Assembly: GCA_903909815.1 (NCBI GenBank) | Contig: CAIVXG010000120.1 | Coordinates: 1 to 46,264 of the forward strand | Reading direction: 5' to 3' | From: an uncultured beta proteobacterium | GTDB lineage: Bacteria > Pseudomonadota > Gammaproteobacteria > Burkholderiales > Burkholderiaceae_C | Length of the DNA: 46,264 nt | Shown: positions 34,817-43,828 of the stretch, in pieces | Numbering within the stretch: position 1 is the stretch's first letter | Layout of the letters: each line of letters begins with the position of its first letter | Made by a program: the position numbers and the translations under genes | The notes under the pieces: generated by a model | What the model saw: only the letters and a program-made list of their open reading frames with translations | What the model was told of the DNA's origin: nothing | The model's database searches: none

Positions 34817-35509
34817 ATGACCGAATTGATCCTCATCCGCCACGGCGAAACCGACTGGAACCGCGAGTTGTGCTTTCAGGGCCACGTCGATGTGCCACTG
34901 AACGACTTGGGCCACGAACAGGCGCGCCGGCTGGGGCTGCGGCTTGCGGGCGAAACCGTGCAGCATCTGGTGTGCAGCGACCTGCTACGCACGCGCCAGA
35001 CGGCCCAGCCTGCGGTCGCGCAGTTGGCGGCGCAGTTGCAGCCTGCATTTCACATTGACGACGTGCTGGACGCGAACCTGCGCGAGCAGAGCTTCGGCGT
35101 GGTCGATGGGTTGCGTGTGCCCGATGTGCAGCAGCAGCATCCCCAGGCTTGGCAGCAATGGGTGCAGTTCGGCGCCGACTACGCCTTTTCCGGCGGTGAG
35201 ACCGTGCGCCAGTTCCATGCCCGGGTCATGGGCGCGGTGCAGCGCCTGGCTGTCAATTACCCGGGGCAAACCGTCTTGGTGGTGACGCACGGCGGCGTGC
35301 TTGACATGATCTACCGCACGGCGCGCGCGCTGCCACTGAGCGGTCCGCGCCAGACCGAGATACCCAACGCGGGGCTGAACCGGGTGCGGGTGCAAGCCGA
35401 TTCGGTGGAAGTCCTGAGTTGGGCTGACACCCGCCATCTGGCCGACCTGCCAGCGCAGCCGCGTTATGACCAGGGTCGGCTTTGGACGCCTGGCGTGGCT
35501 CAAGCTTAA
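34817..35509 (+). CDS. Histidine phosphatase (phosphoglycerate mutase-like)
   Basis: A 230-residue member of the branch-1 histidine phosphatase superfamily. The phospho-acceptor motif is LIRHGETDWNRE (His9, Arg8), followed by the second His in VLVVTHGGVLDMIYR and SDLLRTRQTAQP. Size and sequence fit GpmB/CobC-like phosphatases, so the substrate is uncertain (phosphosugar, alpha-ribazole phosphate or other). No signal peptide. It is followed by an intergenic stretch packed with repeats. Confidence 0.9.
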   Translation: MTELILIRHGETDWNRELCFQGHVDVPLNDLGHEQARRLGLRLAGETVQHLVCSDLLRTRQTAQPAVAQLAAQLQPAFHIDDVLDANLREQSFGVVDGLRVPDVQQQHPQAWQQWVQFGADYAFSGGETVRQFHARVMGAVQRLAVNYPGQTVLVVTHGGVLDMIYRTARALPLSGPRQTEIPNAGLNRVRVQADSVEVLSWADTRHLADLPAQPRYDQGRLWTPGVAQA

Positions 35510-35510
35510 T

Positions 35511-35563
35511 CAGTTGAGGACGGAGCACGCGCGTTCCTCGTCGCTTTACTCTGTCCCGCAATG
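35511..35563 (-). repeat. REP-like repeat, single inverted copy
   Basis: Read on the minus strand, the sequence starts CATTGCGGGACAGAGTAAAG and ends in GTCCTCAACTG, matching the third unit of the array at 17315. It begins 2 bp after the histidine phosphatase stop. Confidence 0.75.
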
Positions 35564-35619
35564 AGACATCCAGCATCCCGGTATTATTGAGAGTTGCAGA
35601 ATACGTCACAGACACTTCC

Positions 35620-35705
35620 GTCATTGCGAGGAGCTCCAGCGACGCGGCAATCCACGAGCACCACCGTTATGCGAGCATGGATTGCCGCGCTGCACTCGCA
35701 ATGAC
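35620..35705. repeat. TCATTGCGAG-type palindromic repeat element
   Basis: The left arm 35621-35654 starts TCATTGCGAG and ends CGCGGCAATCCA; the right arm 35678-35704 is TGGATTGCCGCG...CTCGCAATGA. Outer 10 bp and inner 12 bp are perfectly complementary, with a 23-nt loop. Palindromes with this TCATTGCGAG / GCAATCC signature are widespread dispersed intergenic elements in bacteria; they behave like small non-autonomous elements. It lies between two REP-like copies. Confidence 0.75.
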
Positions 35706-35749
35706 AGAATCTTTGCCAGGTCGATGTCTGGTATTCCGGAAAGATCAAT

Positions 35750-35801
35750 AGTTGGGGACAGAGCACGCTCACTGCGTGTAGCATTGGTCTGTGCCGCAAT
35801 G
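35750..35801 (-). repeat. REP-like repeat, single inverted copy
   Basis: On the minus strand it reads CATTGCGGCACAGACCAATG and ends CTCTGTCCCCAACT, closest to the copy at 43772. It abuts the 3' end of the amidase gene. Confidence 0.7.
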
Positions 35802-35803
35802 TC

Positions 35804-37201
35804 TCAGGAGGGCGTAGGCCAAGTGCGCTGGGGCCCGCGCAAGAGTTCGAAAGCGCGTGACACTTGCAGCACACCCAGATCATCAAAGCGCTTCCCGGCA
35901 ATCTGCAGGCCTATGGGCAGACCGCTGGTCGTGAAGCCGCACGCAATCGACGCAGCGGGCTGCTCCGACATGTTCCAGGGCACAGTGAAAGCGATGTGCT
36001 CCAGCGGATGCAGCGGGTCGTTCGTGGGTGAAGGCAGTTCGGCGTCGAAGGCCGGCATCGGAGCGGTGGGTGAAATCACGTAGTCGAACTCGGCGCTGGC
36101 ACGTACGGCAGCCAGACGCGTGGCGTGGAACTGGCTGAATGCGGCAAACACCTGTGGTCCGGTCATGTCCGCGGCGCTGTCGGCCCAGGCCTGGATGAAG
36201 GGCAGCACCTTGGCGCGGCGCCCTTCGGGCAAGGTCTTCAAATCCATAAGCGATCTCATGCGCCAGGCATGGTCCATGCCGTCGAGCATGGCGCGCGTCA
36301 GAAACGGTTGCATGGGCATCACCACGGCGCCGGCCTGCTCAAAGAGCCGCGCCGCATTCTCGATCGCGGCGTGCACTTCGGGCTGCACTTCCAGGCCGCA
36401 ACCGGCGTCCAGCATCAGTCCGATCTTCAGGCCACGCAATTTCTCCGTGCCCTGGTCGAAACGCGCCCACTCGATCGCCTGGTAGGGCAGGCTCATGCTG
36501 TCGCGCGCGTCCGGCAGCGACAGCACCTGCATCATCAGTGCCGCGTCGGCCACGCTGCGCGTCATCGGACCTGCGGCGCGCCCGGTATAGGGCGGATCGA
36601 TCGGCACGCGTCCCAGGCTCGGTTTCAGACTGTAGATGCCGCACCAACTCGCAGGCAGGCGCAGTGAGCCACCGATGTCGGTGCCGACGTGCAGCGGTCC
36701 ATAGCCCGCCGCTGCCGCAGCGCCCCCGCCAGCACTGGAGCCCCCCGGCGTCTTGCTCAAGTCCCAGGGGTTGCGCGTGAGCGCATGAAAACTCGACAAG
36801 CCGGACGACAACATGCCGTAGTCGGGCATGGTGGTCTTGCACAGGATCACCGCTCCGGCTGCGCGCATTCGCGCTGCCGGAGGTGCGTCGGCGCTGGCGG
36901 CGATCAACTCGGTTGCGGCAGTGCCCAATGGTGTCGGGTCGCCCAGCGTTGAGATGTTTTCCTTGATCGTGGTGGGAATGCCGTCCAGCAACCCGCAAGG
37001 CGCGCCGCGCAGCCAGCGTGCTTCCGATGCCTTCGCCTGCACCAAGGCGAGGTCCGGTCGCCACAGATAGGTCGCGTGCAACAGCGGCTCCCACCGTTCC
37101 ATGTGCGCCAGCACCGCCTGCGTCACCGCCACCGGGGACAGCGTGCGTGACCTGTAGGCGCTGATCAGTTCCTGCGCTGAAAGCGCGTGCAATGCGCTCA
37201 C
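35804..37201 (-). CDS. Amidase signature family enzyme
   Basis: A GTG start at 37201 overlaps the stop of the upstream binding-protein gene (GTGA); the frame extends to 37285 but those codons lie inside that gene. The 465-residue protein has the Ser-cisSer-Lys triad: Lys80 in TTIKENIS, cis-Ser155/156 in TPGGSSAGG and Ser179 in VGTDIGGSLRLPA. The family hydrolyses amide bonds in small amides, peptides, lactam-derived or Glu-tRNA substrates; a stand-alone copy without GatB/C suggests catabolism. Coupling to a peptide-type binding protein points to amide or peptide scavenging. Confidence 0.92.
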   Translation of the reverse strand: MSALHALSAQELISAYRSRTLSPVAVTQAVLAHMERWEPLLHATYLWRPDLALVQAKASEARWLRGAPCGLLDGIPTTIKENISTLGDPTPLGTAATELIAASADAPPAARMRAAGAVILCKTTMPDYGMLSSGLSSFHALTRNPWDLSKTPGGSSAGGGAAAAAGYGPLHVGTDIGGSLRLPASWCGIYSLKPSLGRVPIDPPYTGRAAGPMTRSVADAALMMQVLSLPDARDSMSLPYQAIEWARFDQGTEKLRGLKIGLMLDAGCGLEVQPEVHAAIENAARLFEQAGAVVMPMQPFLTRAMLDGMDHAWRMRSLMDLKTLPEGRRAKVLPFIQAWADSAADMTGPQVFAAFSQFHATRLAAVRASAEFDYVISPTAPMPAFDAELPSPTNDPLHPLEHIAFTVPWNMSEQPAASIACGFTTSGLPIGLQIAGKRFDDLGVLQVSRAFELLRGPQRTWPTPS

Positions 37202-38694
37202 CAGGACAGCGCCGAAACGTCGTTCACGAACATCGGCATGTCTTTCCACAATCCCTTGAGGTTCTTGTTCGCCACCGTGATCCATTGGGGCTGGTACAGG
37301 AAGGCGTGCGCCGCGTCGTTGGCGAGCAGGCGCTGTGCGTCGCCCAGCAGTTGGGCGCGGTCCGCCACGCGCGGGCTGTTCTGAATCTTGTCGAAGAGCG
37401 CATTGAACTGGGGCGACTCGTAGCCCCAGTAGTAGCCCGGCTTGGCGAAGTTGCCAAGGTCAAACGGCTCCACGTGGGAGATCAGAGTGAGATCGTAGTT
37501 CTTGGCGCCGTAGGTGCCGCTGAGCCACTGCGCCCACTCCACGTTCTGCAGCTTGGCGACGATGCCCACCTTGGCCAGTTGCGCCGCGATCACCTCGCCG
37601 CCCTGGCGCGCGTAGGGCGCTGGCGGCAGCGTCAGGGTCAATTCCAGCGGAAGCTTCAGTCCGGCTTCGGCCAGCAGCTTCTTGGCCTTTTCGACGTTGA
37701 AGGGGTTGACGCCCGTGGTGTCCACATAGCCCAGGGCGCCGGGCACGTAGTGGCTGCCGATGGGAACGCCAAAGCCGTCGGCTGCACCCTCGATCACTGC
37801 CTTGCGGTCGATGGCCGCAGCGATGGCGCGGCGCACGCGCACATCGTCCAGCGGCTTCTTCTTGTTGTTGATGGCGAGGATGGTCTTGGCGCGCGAGCCG
37901 CTGATGACCACCTGGAACTTGGGATTGCTTTTGAACTGCCCGAGGGAGCGCGCCGCCGCCACGCGCGCAAAGGCATCCACGTCGCCGGCCAGCAAAGAGG
38001 CCACCTGCGCTGCCGGGTCGCTGATGAAGCGAAACTGCACCTTCTTGAGCTTGACTGCTGCCACATTGCGGTAGCCGTCCCAGCGGCCCAAGGTGACGGA
38101 GGAGCCCTTGCTCCATTGCTCCAGCCGATACGGGCCGGTGCCCACCGGTTGCGTGGCGTTGCTATCGGCGCTCTTGGGCTCGACGATGATGGCCGTGGCC
38201 TGTCCCATGAGGAACAGAAAATCCGGATCCAGCGTCTTGTTCATGATCACCACGGTGCCTTCATCGATCACCGCCACGCGCTCCATGTTGGTGAAAGTGC
38301 GCTTGTCCTTGTTTGTGCTCTTCTCGCCCGCCGCGCGCTCGAACGAAAATTTCACAGCCTGGGCATTGCAGGGCTCGCCGTTCTGGAACTTGACGCCGCG
38401 CCGGAGCTTGAAGGTATAGGTCTTGAGGTCGGGCGAAACTTCCCAACTCTGTGCCAGCAGCGGCGTCACGGAACCGTCGGAGTTGATCTTGGTGAGCGTC
38501 TCGAACACGTTGTACAGCACGATCTCGGCGATCGCCGAGGCCGCGCCCGCAGTCGGATCCAGGCCCGGCGGCTCCAGCGTCATGCCCAGCACCACGCTGT
38601 CCTTGCGGGCCTGGGCCCACGCGGCCTGGGGCCAGAACAGCGGCAGCGTGAGCGCGCTGGCCGCGCTTGCCAATACGGAACGACGTTTCAACAT
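37198..38694 (-). CDS. ABC transporter periplasmic binding protein (SBP family 5, peptide/opine type)
   Basis: The ATG at 38694 has GAGGA 7-8 nt upstream and yields 498 residues with an export signal MLKRRSVLASAASALTLPLF (twin-Arg-like, cut after AWAQA). The mature protein has the SBP_bac_5 fold: LEPPGLDPTAGAASAIAEIVLYNVFETLTKI, GVKFQNGEP, GTGPYRLEQWSKGSSVTLGR. Members bind peptides, nickel or opines. No permease or ATPase gene follows; instead an amidase is translationally coupled and an asparaginase lies 46 bp upstream. Confidence 0.93.
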   Translation of the reverse strand: MLKRRSVLASAASALTLPLFWPQAAWAQARKDSVVLGMTLEPPGLDPTAGAASAIAEIVLYNVFETLTKINSDGSVTPLLAQSWEVSPDLKTYTFKLRRGVKFQNGEPCNAQAVKFSFERAAGEKSTNKDKRTFTNMERVAVIDEGTVVIMNKTLDPDFLFLMGQATAIIVEPKSADSNATQPVGTGPYRLEQWSKGSSVTLGRWDGYRNVAAVKLKKVQFRFISDPAAQVASLLAGDVDAFARVAAARSLGQFKSNPKFQVVISGSRAKTILAINNKKKPLDDVRVRRAIAAAIDRKAVIEGAADGFGVPIGSHYVPGALGYVDTTGVNPFNVEKAKKLLAEAGLKLPLELTLTLPPAPYARQGGEVIAAQLAKVGIVAKLQNVEWAQWLSGTYGAKNYDLTLISHVEPFDLGNFAKPGYYWGYESPQFNALFDKIQNSPRVADRAQLLGDAQRLLANDAAHAFLYQPQWITVANKNLKGLWKDMPMFVNDVSALSW

Positions 38695-38740
38695 GATGTG
38701 TCCTCTTTGAAAATATCCGGATTGCACGGGTGCGAGATTC

Positions 38741-39772
38741 TCACACCTTTGCGCCTTGCAATTTGAACACTGCCTGGCGCTGACCCACCGGTAGCCCGCG
38801 GGCGTTACGGATGTCTCTGGCGCGCCAGGCTTGCATTGCAGTGCGCTGCTCGTTGTCCATCCAGCCCAGTTGCTCCAGCACTTCCACCGTTGCGGCAAAC
38901 AGCGCGGGCTTGTTGGCGTCGATGATTTTCATGGCGAACGCTTCACCGCGGCTCTTGCTTCCCACCACCTGTACGCCATCAGCGCCGATCTTGCTCACCC
39001 AGTCGCCGCGCCCGGCGCGCATCAGCGCCAGGTCGTTGCGGCCGGTGCCCGAAACGAGTTCCGGGTGCGTCGTCATTGCCTCGCTCAAGGCGGCAAAGCT
39101 CTCGCCGAACTCGCTGTCTCGTGCACCGCTGGCAAGGCGTGCATAGCCGCGCGCCAGATGCGCCAGCGGCATCGCGTAGTTGGGGGCCGAGCAGCCGTCT
39201 ATTCCCATCTTGAAGTCTGCCGGCGTCAGGCCCACGGCCCGTGCCACATCCCGTCGAATGGCCTGCTGCAGCGGATGCTGGGGATCAATGTAGTCTTCGA
39301 GATCCAATCCGTGCTGCACGCAGTAGGCGAGAAAACCCGCGTGCTTGCCGCTGCAGTTGTTGTGCCGCTCGTCGATCACAAAATCCGGCGGCGGCTGGCG
39401 CTCCTGGTGCGTGAAGATGCCGGGCACGTGGCAGCCGCACTTGAGCGCCTTGTAGCTCAGTTCCGCTTTGTCCAGCATCGTCTGCGCCTGCGCCACATGC
39501 ATTTCTTCGCCGTTGTGGCTGGCGCACAGCATCGCCACTTGCTCCGACGAAAAACCGAAGTGCTCGGCCCCGCCTGCCTGCATGAATGGAAGGGCCTGCA
39601 AGGCTTTGAGTGTGGAGCGGGAAAAGCTCAGCCAGTAGGGGTCGCCAGCGTGGGCCACGACCTCGCCTTGGGTGTTGACGACGGCGATGGCGCCGAAATG
39701 CTGGTTCTCCAGCGTGCCGCCGCGCGTGAGTTCAATCAGTGGAACAAGTTGCATGGCGGCATTGTGGCTCAT
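38741..39772 (-). CDS. Asparaginase II family protein (AnsA type, PF06089)
   Basis: The start at 39772 (MSHNAAMQLVPLIELTRGG) is chosen among three in-frame ATGs (39787, 39772, 39754). The 343-residue protein carries the asparaginase_II family blocks: ELTRGGTLENQHFGAIAVV, SFSRSTLKALQALPFMQAGG, CASHNGEEMHV, CHVPG, NCSGKHAGFLAYC, GIDGCSAPNYAMPL and RNDLALMRA. This family is distinct from bacterial type I/II asparaginases and is related to rhizobial thermolabile asparaginases. It heads the operon with the binding protein and amidase, and is divergent from a class V aminotransferase gene 88 bp away. Confidence 0.9.
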   Translation of the reverse strand: MSHNAAMQLVPLIELTRGGTLENQHFGAIAVVNTQGEVVAHAGDPYWLSFSRSTLKALQALPFMQAGGAEHFGFSSEQVAMLCASHNGEEMHVAQAQTMLDKAELSYKALKCGCHVPGIFTHQERQPPPDFVIDERHNNCSGKHAGFLAYCVQHGLDLEDYIDPQHPLQQAIRRDVARAVGLTPADFKMGIDGCSAPNYAMPLAHLARGYARLASGARDSEFGESFAALSEAMTTHPELVSGTGRNDLALMRAGRGDWVSKIGADGVQVVGSKSRGEAFAMKIIDANKPALFAATVEVLEQLGWMDNEQRTAMQAWRARDIRNARGLPVGQRQAVFKLQGAKV

Positions 39773-39860
39773 CTTTGGACTTTGCACGTAGCGCCGACTC
39801 CGACTCGCGCGACCTGATAAGCTGACGCCCCTTAACCTGATAGTTGGAACGGAGTTGAAT

Positions 39861-40988
39861 ATGCCTGGCTTGTTAGCAAACGTGGACCCGCAGGGTTTGT
39901 TGGAGTTTTCAGTGGTCTACACAGACCGCTCGCTGAATCACATGTCAGCCCGCTTTCAGGGTGTCATGAAGGATATTTCCGCGATCCTGAAGGATGCCTA
40001 TTGCGCGCACGCAGCAGTGATTGTCCCAGGCAGCGGCAGCTTTGGTATGGAGGCTGTGGCGCGCCAGTTCGCCACCGACCAAAGAGTGCTGGTGATCCGC
40101 AATGGATGGTTCAGCTACCGCTGGAGCCAGATTTTCGATATGGGCAAAATCCCGTCCGAAACCATCGTGCTCAAGGCGCGCCGTGCGCAGCCCGGCAAGC
40201 AGGAGCCGTTTGCGCCAGCGCCCATCGATGAAGTCGTAGCCACCATCGCGCAGCAGCAGCCTGGCGTGGTGTTCGCCCCGCACGTGGAAACCGCCTCCGG
40301 CATGATCCTGCCCGACGACTACCTGCGCGCCGTCTCCGACGCGGTGCACGCCTATGGCGGCTTGTTCGTGCTGGACTGCATTGCCTCGGGGGCCATGTGG
40401 GTGGACATGCGGGCCACAGGCGTGGACGTGCTCGTGAGTGCCCCGCAAAAGGGCTGGAGCAGTTCACCCTGCTGCGCCATGGTGATGCTGAGTGAACGTG
40501 CGCGCCAGCGTATCGACGGCACCAGCAGCAGCAGCTTCGCCTGCGACCTGCGCAAGTGGCTGCAGATCATGGAGAGCTACGAGTCCGGTGCGCACTCCTA
40601 TCATGCCACCCTGCCTACGGACGCCTTGACCACGCTGCGCGACCGGATGGTTGAAACCAAGGAACTGGGCTTCGAAGCTGCTCGGGCAGCGCAGCAAGCG
40701 TTGGGCAACAAGGTGCGTGCGCTGCTCACGGGCAAGGGATTTCCCAGTGTGGCCGCGGCAGGATTCCAGGCGCCGGGGGTGGTGGTGAGCTACACCAGTG
40801 ACGTCGAGATTCAAAATGGCAAGAAGTTTGCAGCTCAGGGCCTGCAGAGCGCCGCTGGCGTGCCGCTGCAGTGCGATGAAGGCGCTGATTTCCAGACCTT
40901 TCGACTGGGGCTGTTTGGTCTGGACAAGCTGCGCAACGTGGAGCGCACAGTTCAGCACCTGGAGCAGGCCCTGAGCCAGATCGTCTGA
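39861..40988 (+). CDS. Class V aminotransferase (alanine-glyoxylate/serine type)
   Basis: The ATG at 39861 with GGAG 6 nt upstream gives 375 residues. The PLP lysine is Lys197 in VLVSAPQKGWSSSP. Other features: VIVPGSGSFGMEAVARQF (PLP phosphate region), HVETASGMILPDDYL, LFVLDCIASGAMW with the Asp for the pyridine N. It resembles serine-pyruvate / alanine-glyoxylate / (S)-ureidoglycine aminotransferases; the donor is unknown. It is the first gene of an operon with tldD- and tldE-like genes (6-bp gap). Confidence 0.92.
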   Translation: MPGLLANVDPQGLLEFSVVYTDRSLNHMSARFQGVMKDISAILKDAYCAHAAVIVPGSGSFGMEAVARQFATDQRVLVIRNGWFSYRWSQIFDMGKIPSETIVLKARRAQPGKQEPFAPAPIDEVVATIAQQQPGVVFAPHVETASGMILPDDYLRAVSDAVHAYGGLFVLDCIASGAMWVDMRATGVDVLVSAPQKGWSSSPCCAMVMLSERARQRIDGTSSSSFACDLRKWLQIMESYESGAHSYHATLPTDALTTLRDRMVETKELGFEAARAAQQALGNKVRALLTGKGFPSVAAAGFQAPGVVVSYTSDVEIQNGKKFAAQGLQSAAGVPLQCDEGADFQTFRLGLFGLDKLRNVERTVQHLEQALSQIV

Positions 40989-40994
40989 CTTTCC

Positions 40995-42428
40995 ATGTCA
41001 GGCCACGACGCCTCGTTTTCGCAGCAGGCGCTTCAGCACGCGCGCCAGTCCTCCGACTGGGCCGGCCTGCGCTATTCGAGCGAATCCACGTCCGTGCGCA
41101 GCGTGCGCAATGAGCAGCCGGAAAAAAATGAAAGCACTTTGGACGCCGGCGCCATGTGCGAAGTGCTGGTCGATGGACACTTCGGCTTTGCCGCCACGGC
41201 CGACCTGAGCGCCCAGGGTTTGATGCGCGCTTTTGATAGAGCTGTGGCGACGACTCGCGCCGCCAGCGCGCACAAGGTGCACGGTTTCACGCACATGCAG
41301 CGACCGCCCGCCCAGGGACGTTACCAAAGTCCGCACAAGCAGGCGCTTGCTGAAACGCCATTGGCGCAAATCAACGACTTTCTGATGGGCGCGAGCAGGG
41401 CCATGAAGGGCTCGAACCTGCTGGTGAATCGCAGTGCGCGCGCCATGACCGTGCAGACGCAACTGGCGTATTTTTCCACGAACGGCGCCGACATCCGTCA
41501 GCAATTTGACCTGGTGGACATCACGCTCAGCGCCACCGCAGCCCAGGGCATGGAGTCGCAAACGCGAACCTGGTCGCATACCGGGCAGTTTGGCGGCGAA
41601 GCCTTCGCGCAAGACCTGTGGGAGCGCGAGGCACAGCGCGTCGCGTTTGAAGCGCTGGAGTTGCTGCGCGCGCCCAACTGCCCCAGTGGCAGCATGGACC
41701 TGATCCTGATGCCAGACCAGATGATGCTGCAGATTCACGAGTCCATCGGGCACCCACTGGAACTGGATCGCATCCTGGGAGACGAGCGCAACTACGCCGG
41801 CTGGAGCTTTGTCCAGGCCGAGGATTTCGGGCGGCTGCAATACGGTTCCAAGTTGATGAACGTGAGCTTCGACCCGGGTTTGGCGCATGAATTTGCCGGC
41901 TATGCCTTCGACGATGGAGGCAACCCCGCGACGCGTGAACTGCTGATCGAACACGGCGTGCTGCGGCGCGGTCTGGGTTCGCTGGAGTCGCAACTGCGCA
42001 GCGGTCTTCCCGGCGTGGCGAACTTTCGCTCGGCTTCCTGGAATCGTGCCCCCATCGACCGCATGGCCAACATCAATCTGGAGCCGGGCACGTCCACCCT
42101 GGATCAGATGATTTCGCAGGTGGAACTGGGCGTGCTGATGCAGACCAATCGCTCCTGGTCGATCGACGATTACCGCAACAAGTTCCAGTTCGGCTGCGAG
42201 CATGGGCAGTTGATTCGCAATGGACGGTTGGTCGAAGTGGTGCGCAACCCCAATTACCGCGGCGTGACCGTCGACTTCTGGAACCGTCTGGCCGCCGTCG
42301 GTAACGAGCAGCAGGCCCATGGCACGCCCAACTGTGGCAAGGGCGAACCCAGTCAGGTGATCCGCGTCGGCCACGCCTCGCCGCCCTGTCTGTTTCGCGG
42401 TGTGCAGGTGTTTGGGGGGGCAGCATGA
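40995..42428 (+). CDS. TldD-like metalloprotease subunit
   Basis: A 477-residue protein of the TldD/PmbA family. The metal motif is HESIGHPLELDR (His248, Glu249, His253; HExxxH), and a C-terminal NCGKGEPSQ contains the conserved metal-ligand Cys. Canonical TldD has a HEAxGHGLEGD-like site, so this belongs to a divergent TldD subfamily. TldD pairs with TldE to form a protease that degrades unfolded or modified peptides, including RiPP leaders. It starts 6 bp after the aminotransferase and overlaps the tldE-like gene by ATGA. Confidence 0.9.
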   Translation: MSGHDASFSQQALQHARQSSDWAGLRYSSESTSVRSVRNEQPEKNESTLDAGAMCEVLVDGHFGFAATADLSAQGLMRAFDRAVATTRAASAHKVHGFTHMQRPPAQGRYQSPHKQALAETPLAQINDFLMGASRAMKGSNLLVNRSARAMTVQTQLAYFSTNGADIRQQFDLVDITLSATAAQGMESQTRTWSHTGQFGGEAFAQDLWEREAQRVAFEALELLRAPNCPSGSMDLILMPDQMMLQIHESIGHPLELDRILGDERNYAGWSFVQAEDFGRLQYGSKLMNVSFDPGLAHEFAGYAFDDGGNPATRELLIEHGVLRRGLGSLESQLRSGLPGVANFRSASWNRAPIDRMANINLEPGTSTLDQMISQVELGVLMQTNRSWSIDDYRNKFQFGCEHGQLIRNGRLVEVVRNPNYRGVTVDFWNRLAAVGNEQQAHGTPNCGKGEPSQVIRVGHASPPCLFRGVQVFGGAA

Positions 42429-43768
42429 CACTTGATTTCATGACCCATGTGCGAGCGCATTTCGACATGGTGGCGAATCACCTTTTGGCTCAGTTGCACC
42501 GCGACGAGGCCGCCACGCTCAACCTCACGGCAGAAGAGTCGCTGTTCGTGCGCTTCAACGGCAACCGCGTGCGCCAGAACACCGATGTGCATCAGATGGT
42601 ATTGAGTGTGAGCCTGCAGTCGCAGGGACGAAGCCTGGAAAAGTCGCTCAGTCTCAGTGGCAGGTTCGACCCCGACTGCGGCGCACTGAACGCCCTGCTG
42701 CAGCGCAGTCGCGACGAGGTGAGCCTGCTGGCGCTCGATCCGAACCAGGTTGCGGTGTGCAATAACGGCAGCAGCGACGAGGAGTTCACTGGCGCCCTGC
42801 TCGGCGCCAGTGAACTGGTGCAGGCGGTGGTGGATTCAGCGCAAGGCGACGATCTGGCGGGCTTTTACGCTGGTGGGGTGACCATTCGTGCCAATCGCAA
42901 TTCTGCGGGTCAGAGCCACTGGTTTGCCAGCCAGACCTTCTTCCTCGACTATTCGCTTTACGACGGACCCCGGGCCGCCAAGGGCTGCTATGCCGGCTCG
43001 CTCTGGGACGCGAACGCCTGGGCTGCAAACCTAGCGCGCACCCGTGCCCTGCTGGAACAACTGAAGCGCCCCAGAGTCGATGTCAAGCCGGGCCAGTACC
43101 GCACTTACTTTGCACCCCGTGCCTTTTCTGATCTGATCGGCATTCTGGGCTGGAACGCGCTCTCGGCGGCGGCCTGGAAGCAAGGACGAAGTCCATTCAA
43201 GAAGCTGGCCGAAAAGGAAGCGCGGCTCTCGCCGTTGTTGACCCTGGGCGAGAACTTTGGCCTGGGCCTGAGTCCGCGTTTCAACAGTTTGGGCGAGGTC
43301 AGTGCAACCAGCCTGCCCTTGATCGTGCAGGGCGAACTCAGCGCGCTGCTGGTGAGTTCACGCACGGCAAAGGAGTACGGGCTGAGCGCGAATGCGGCCA
43401 ACGAAAGCGAGGGCCCGCGCTCGCTTGACGTAGCCCCCGGAACGCTGGTTGAAGCCGACGTACTCAAGGCCTTGGGCACAGGCCTGTACCTGTCCAACCT
43501 GCATTACTTGAATTGGAGTGACCCCGTGTCCGCCCGCGTCACCGGCATGACACGCTACGCCTGCTTCTGGGTGGAGAACGGCAAGATCGTGGGGCCGATC
43601 AACGACCTGCGCTGGGACGAAAGCCTGTTCGACGCCCTCGGCTCCAAGCTCGTGGCGTTGACTGAGCAAGCAGAGATCGACCCCGCTGTGGACACCTACT
43701 ATGCCCGTTCTCTCGGTGGTTCACGGGTGCCGGGCGCGCTGATCGACGGGTTTACTTTCACTTTATGA
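42425..43768 (+). CDS. TldE/PmbA-like partner of the TldD-type protease
   Basis: A 447-residue protein with the TldE pattern but no HExxxH metal site: RFNGNRVRQNTDV, SLQSQGRS, AYxNSxG-like RANRNSAGQSHWFA, YRTYFAPRAFSDLIGILGWNALSAAAWKQGRS and TGMTRYACFWVENGKI. It would complete the TldD/TldE heterodimer by lining the peptide cavity. Length is normal. ATGA overlap with tldD ensures stoichiometric expression. A REP-like repeat follows within 4 bp. Confidence 0.9.
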   Translation: MTLDFMTHVRAHFDMVANHLLAQLHRDEAATLNLTAEESLFVRFNGNRVRQNTDVHQMVLSVSLQSQGRSLEKSLSLSGRFDPDCGALNALLQRSRDEVSLLALDPNQVAVCNNGSSDEEFTGALLGASELVQAVVDSAQGDDLAGFYAGGVTIRANRNSAGQSHWFASQTFFLDYSLYDGPRAAKGCYAGSLWDANAWAANLARTRALLEQLKRPRVDVKPGQYRTYFAPRAFSDLIGILGWNALSAAAWKQGRSPFKKLAEKEARLSPLLTLGENFGLGLSPRFNSLGEVSATSLPLIVQGELSALLVSSRTAKEYGLSANAANESEGPRSLDVAPGTLVEADVLKALGTGLYLSNLHYLNWSDPVSARVTGMTRYACFWVENGKIVGPINDLRWDESLFDALGSKLVALTEQAEIDPAVDTYYARSLGGSRVPGALIDGFTFTL

Positions 43769-43771
43769 AAG

Positions 43772-43828
43772 CTTGCGGGACAGACCAAGGTCTACGCGAA
43801 GCGAGACTTGCTCTGTCACCAACCGTTC
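43772..43828 (+). repeat. REP-like repeat, single copy between the tldE-like and glcD-like genes
   Basis: CTTGCGGGACAGACCAAGG at its start and CTCTGTCACCAACCG at its end make a near-perfect palindrome: GACAGACCAAGGTCT faces AGACTTGCTCTGTC with two mismatches. It fills the convergent gap and touches the glcD-like stop codon. Confidence 0.85.

Noticed and set aside
37192-38766. 524-codon + strand ORF opposite the SBP5 gene
   Set aside because: Antisense shadow; the minus strand carries a full SBP_bac_5 protein with signal peptide.
40998-42431. 477-codon ORF antisense to the tldD-like gene
   Set aside because: Same length arises from stop-poor antisense of high-GC coding sequence; no domain is recognisable.
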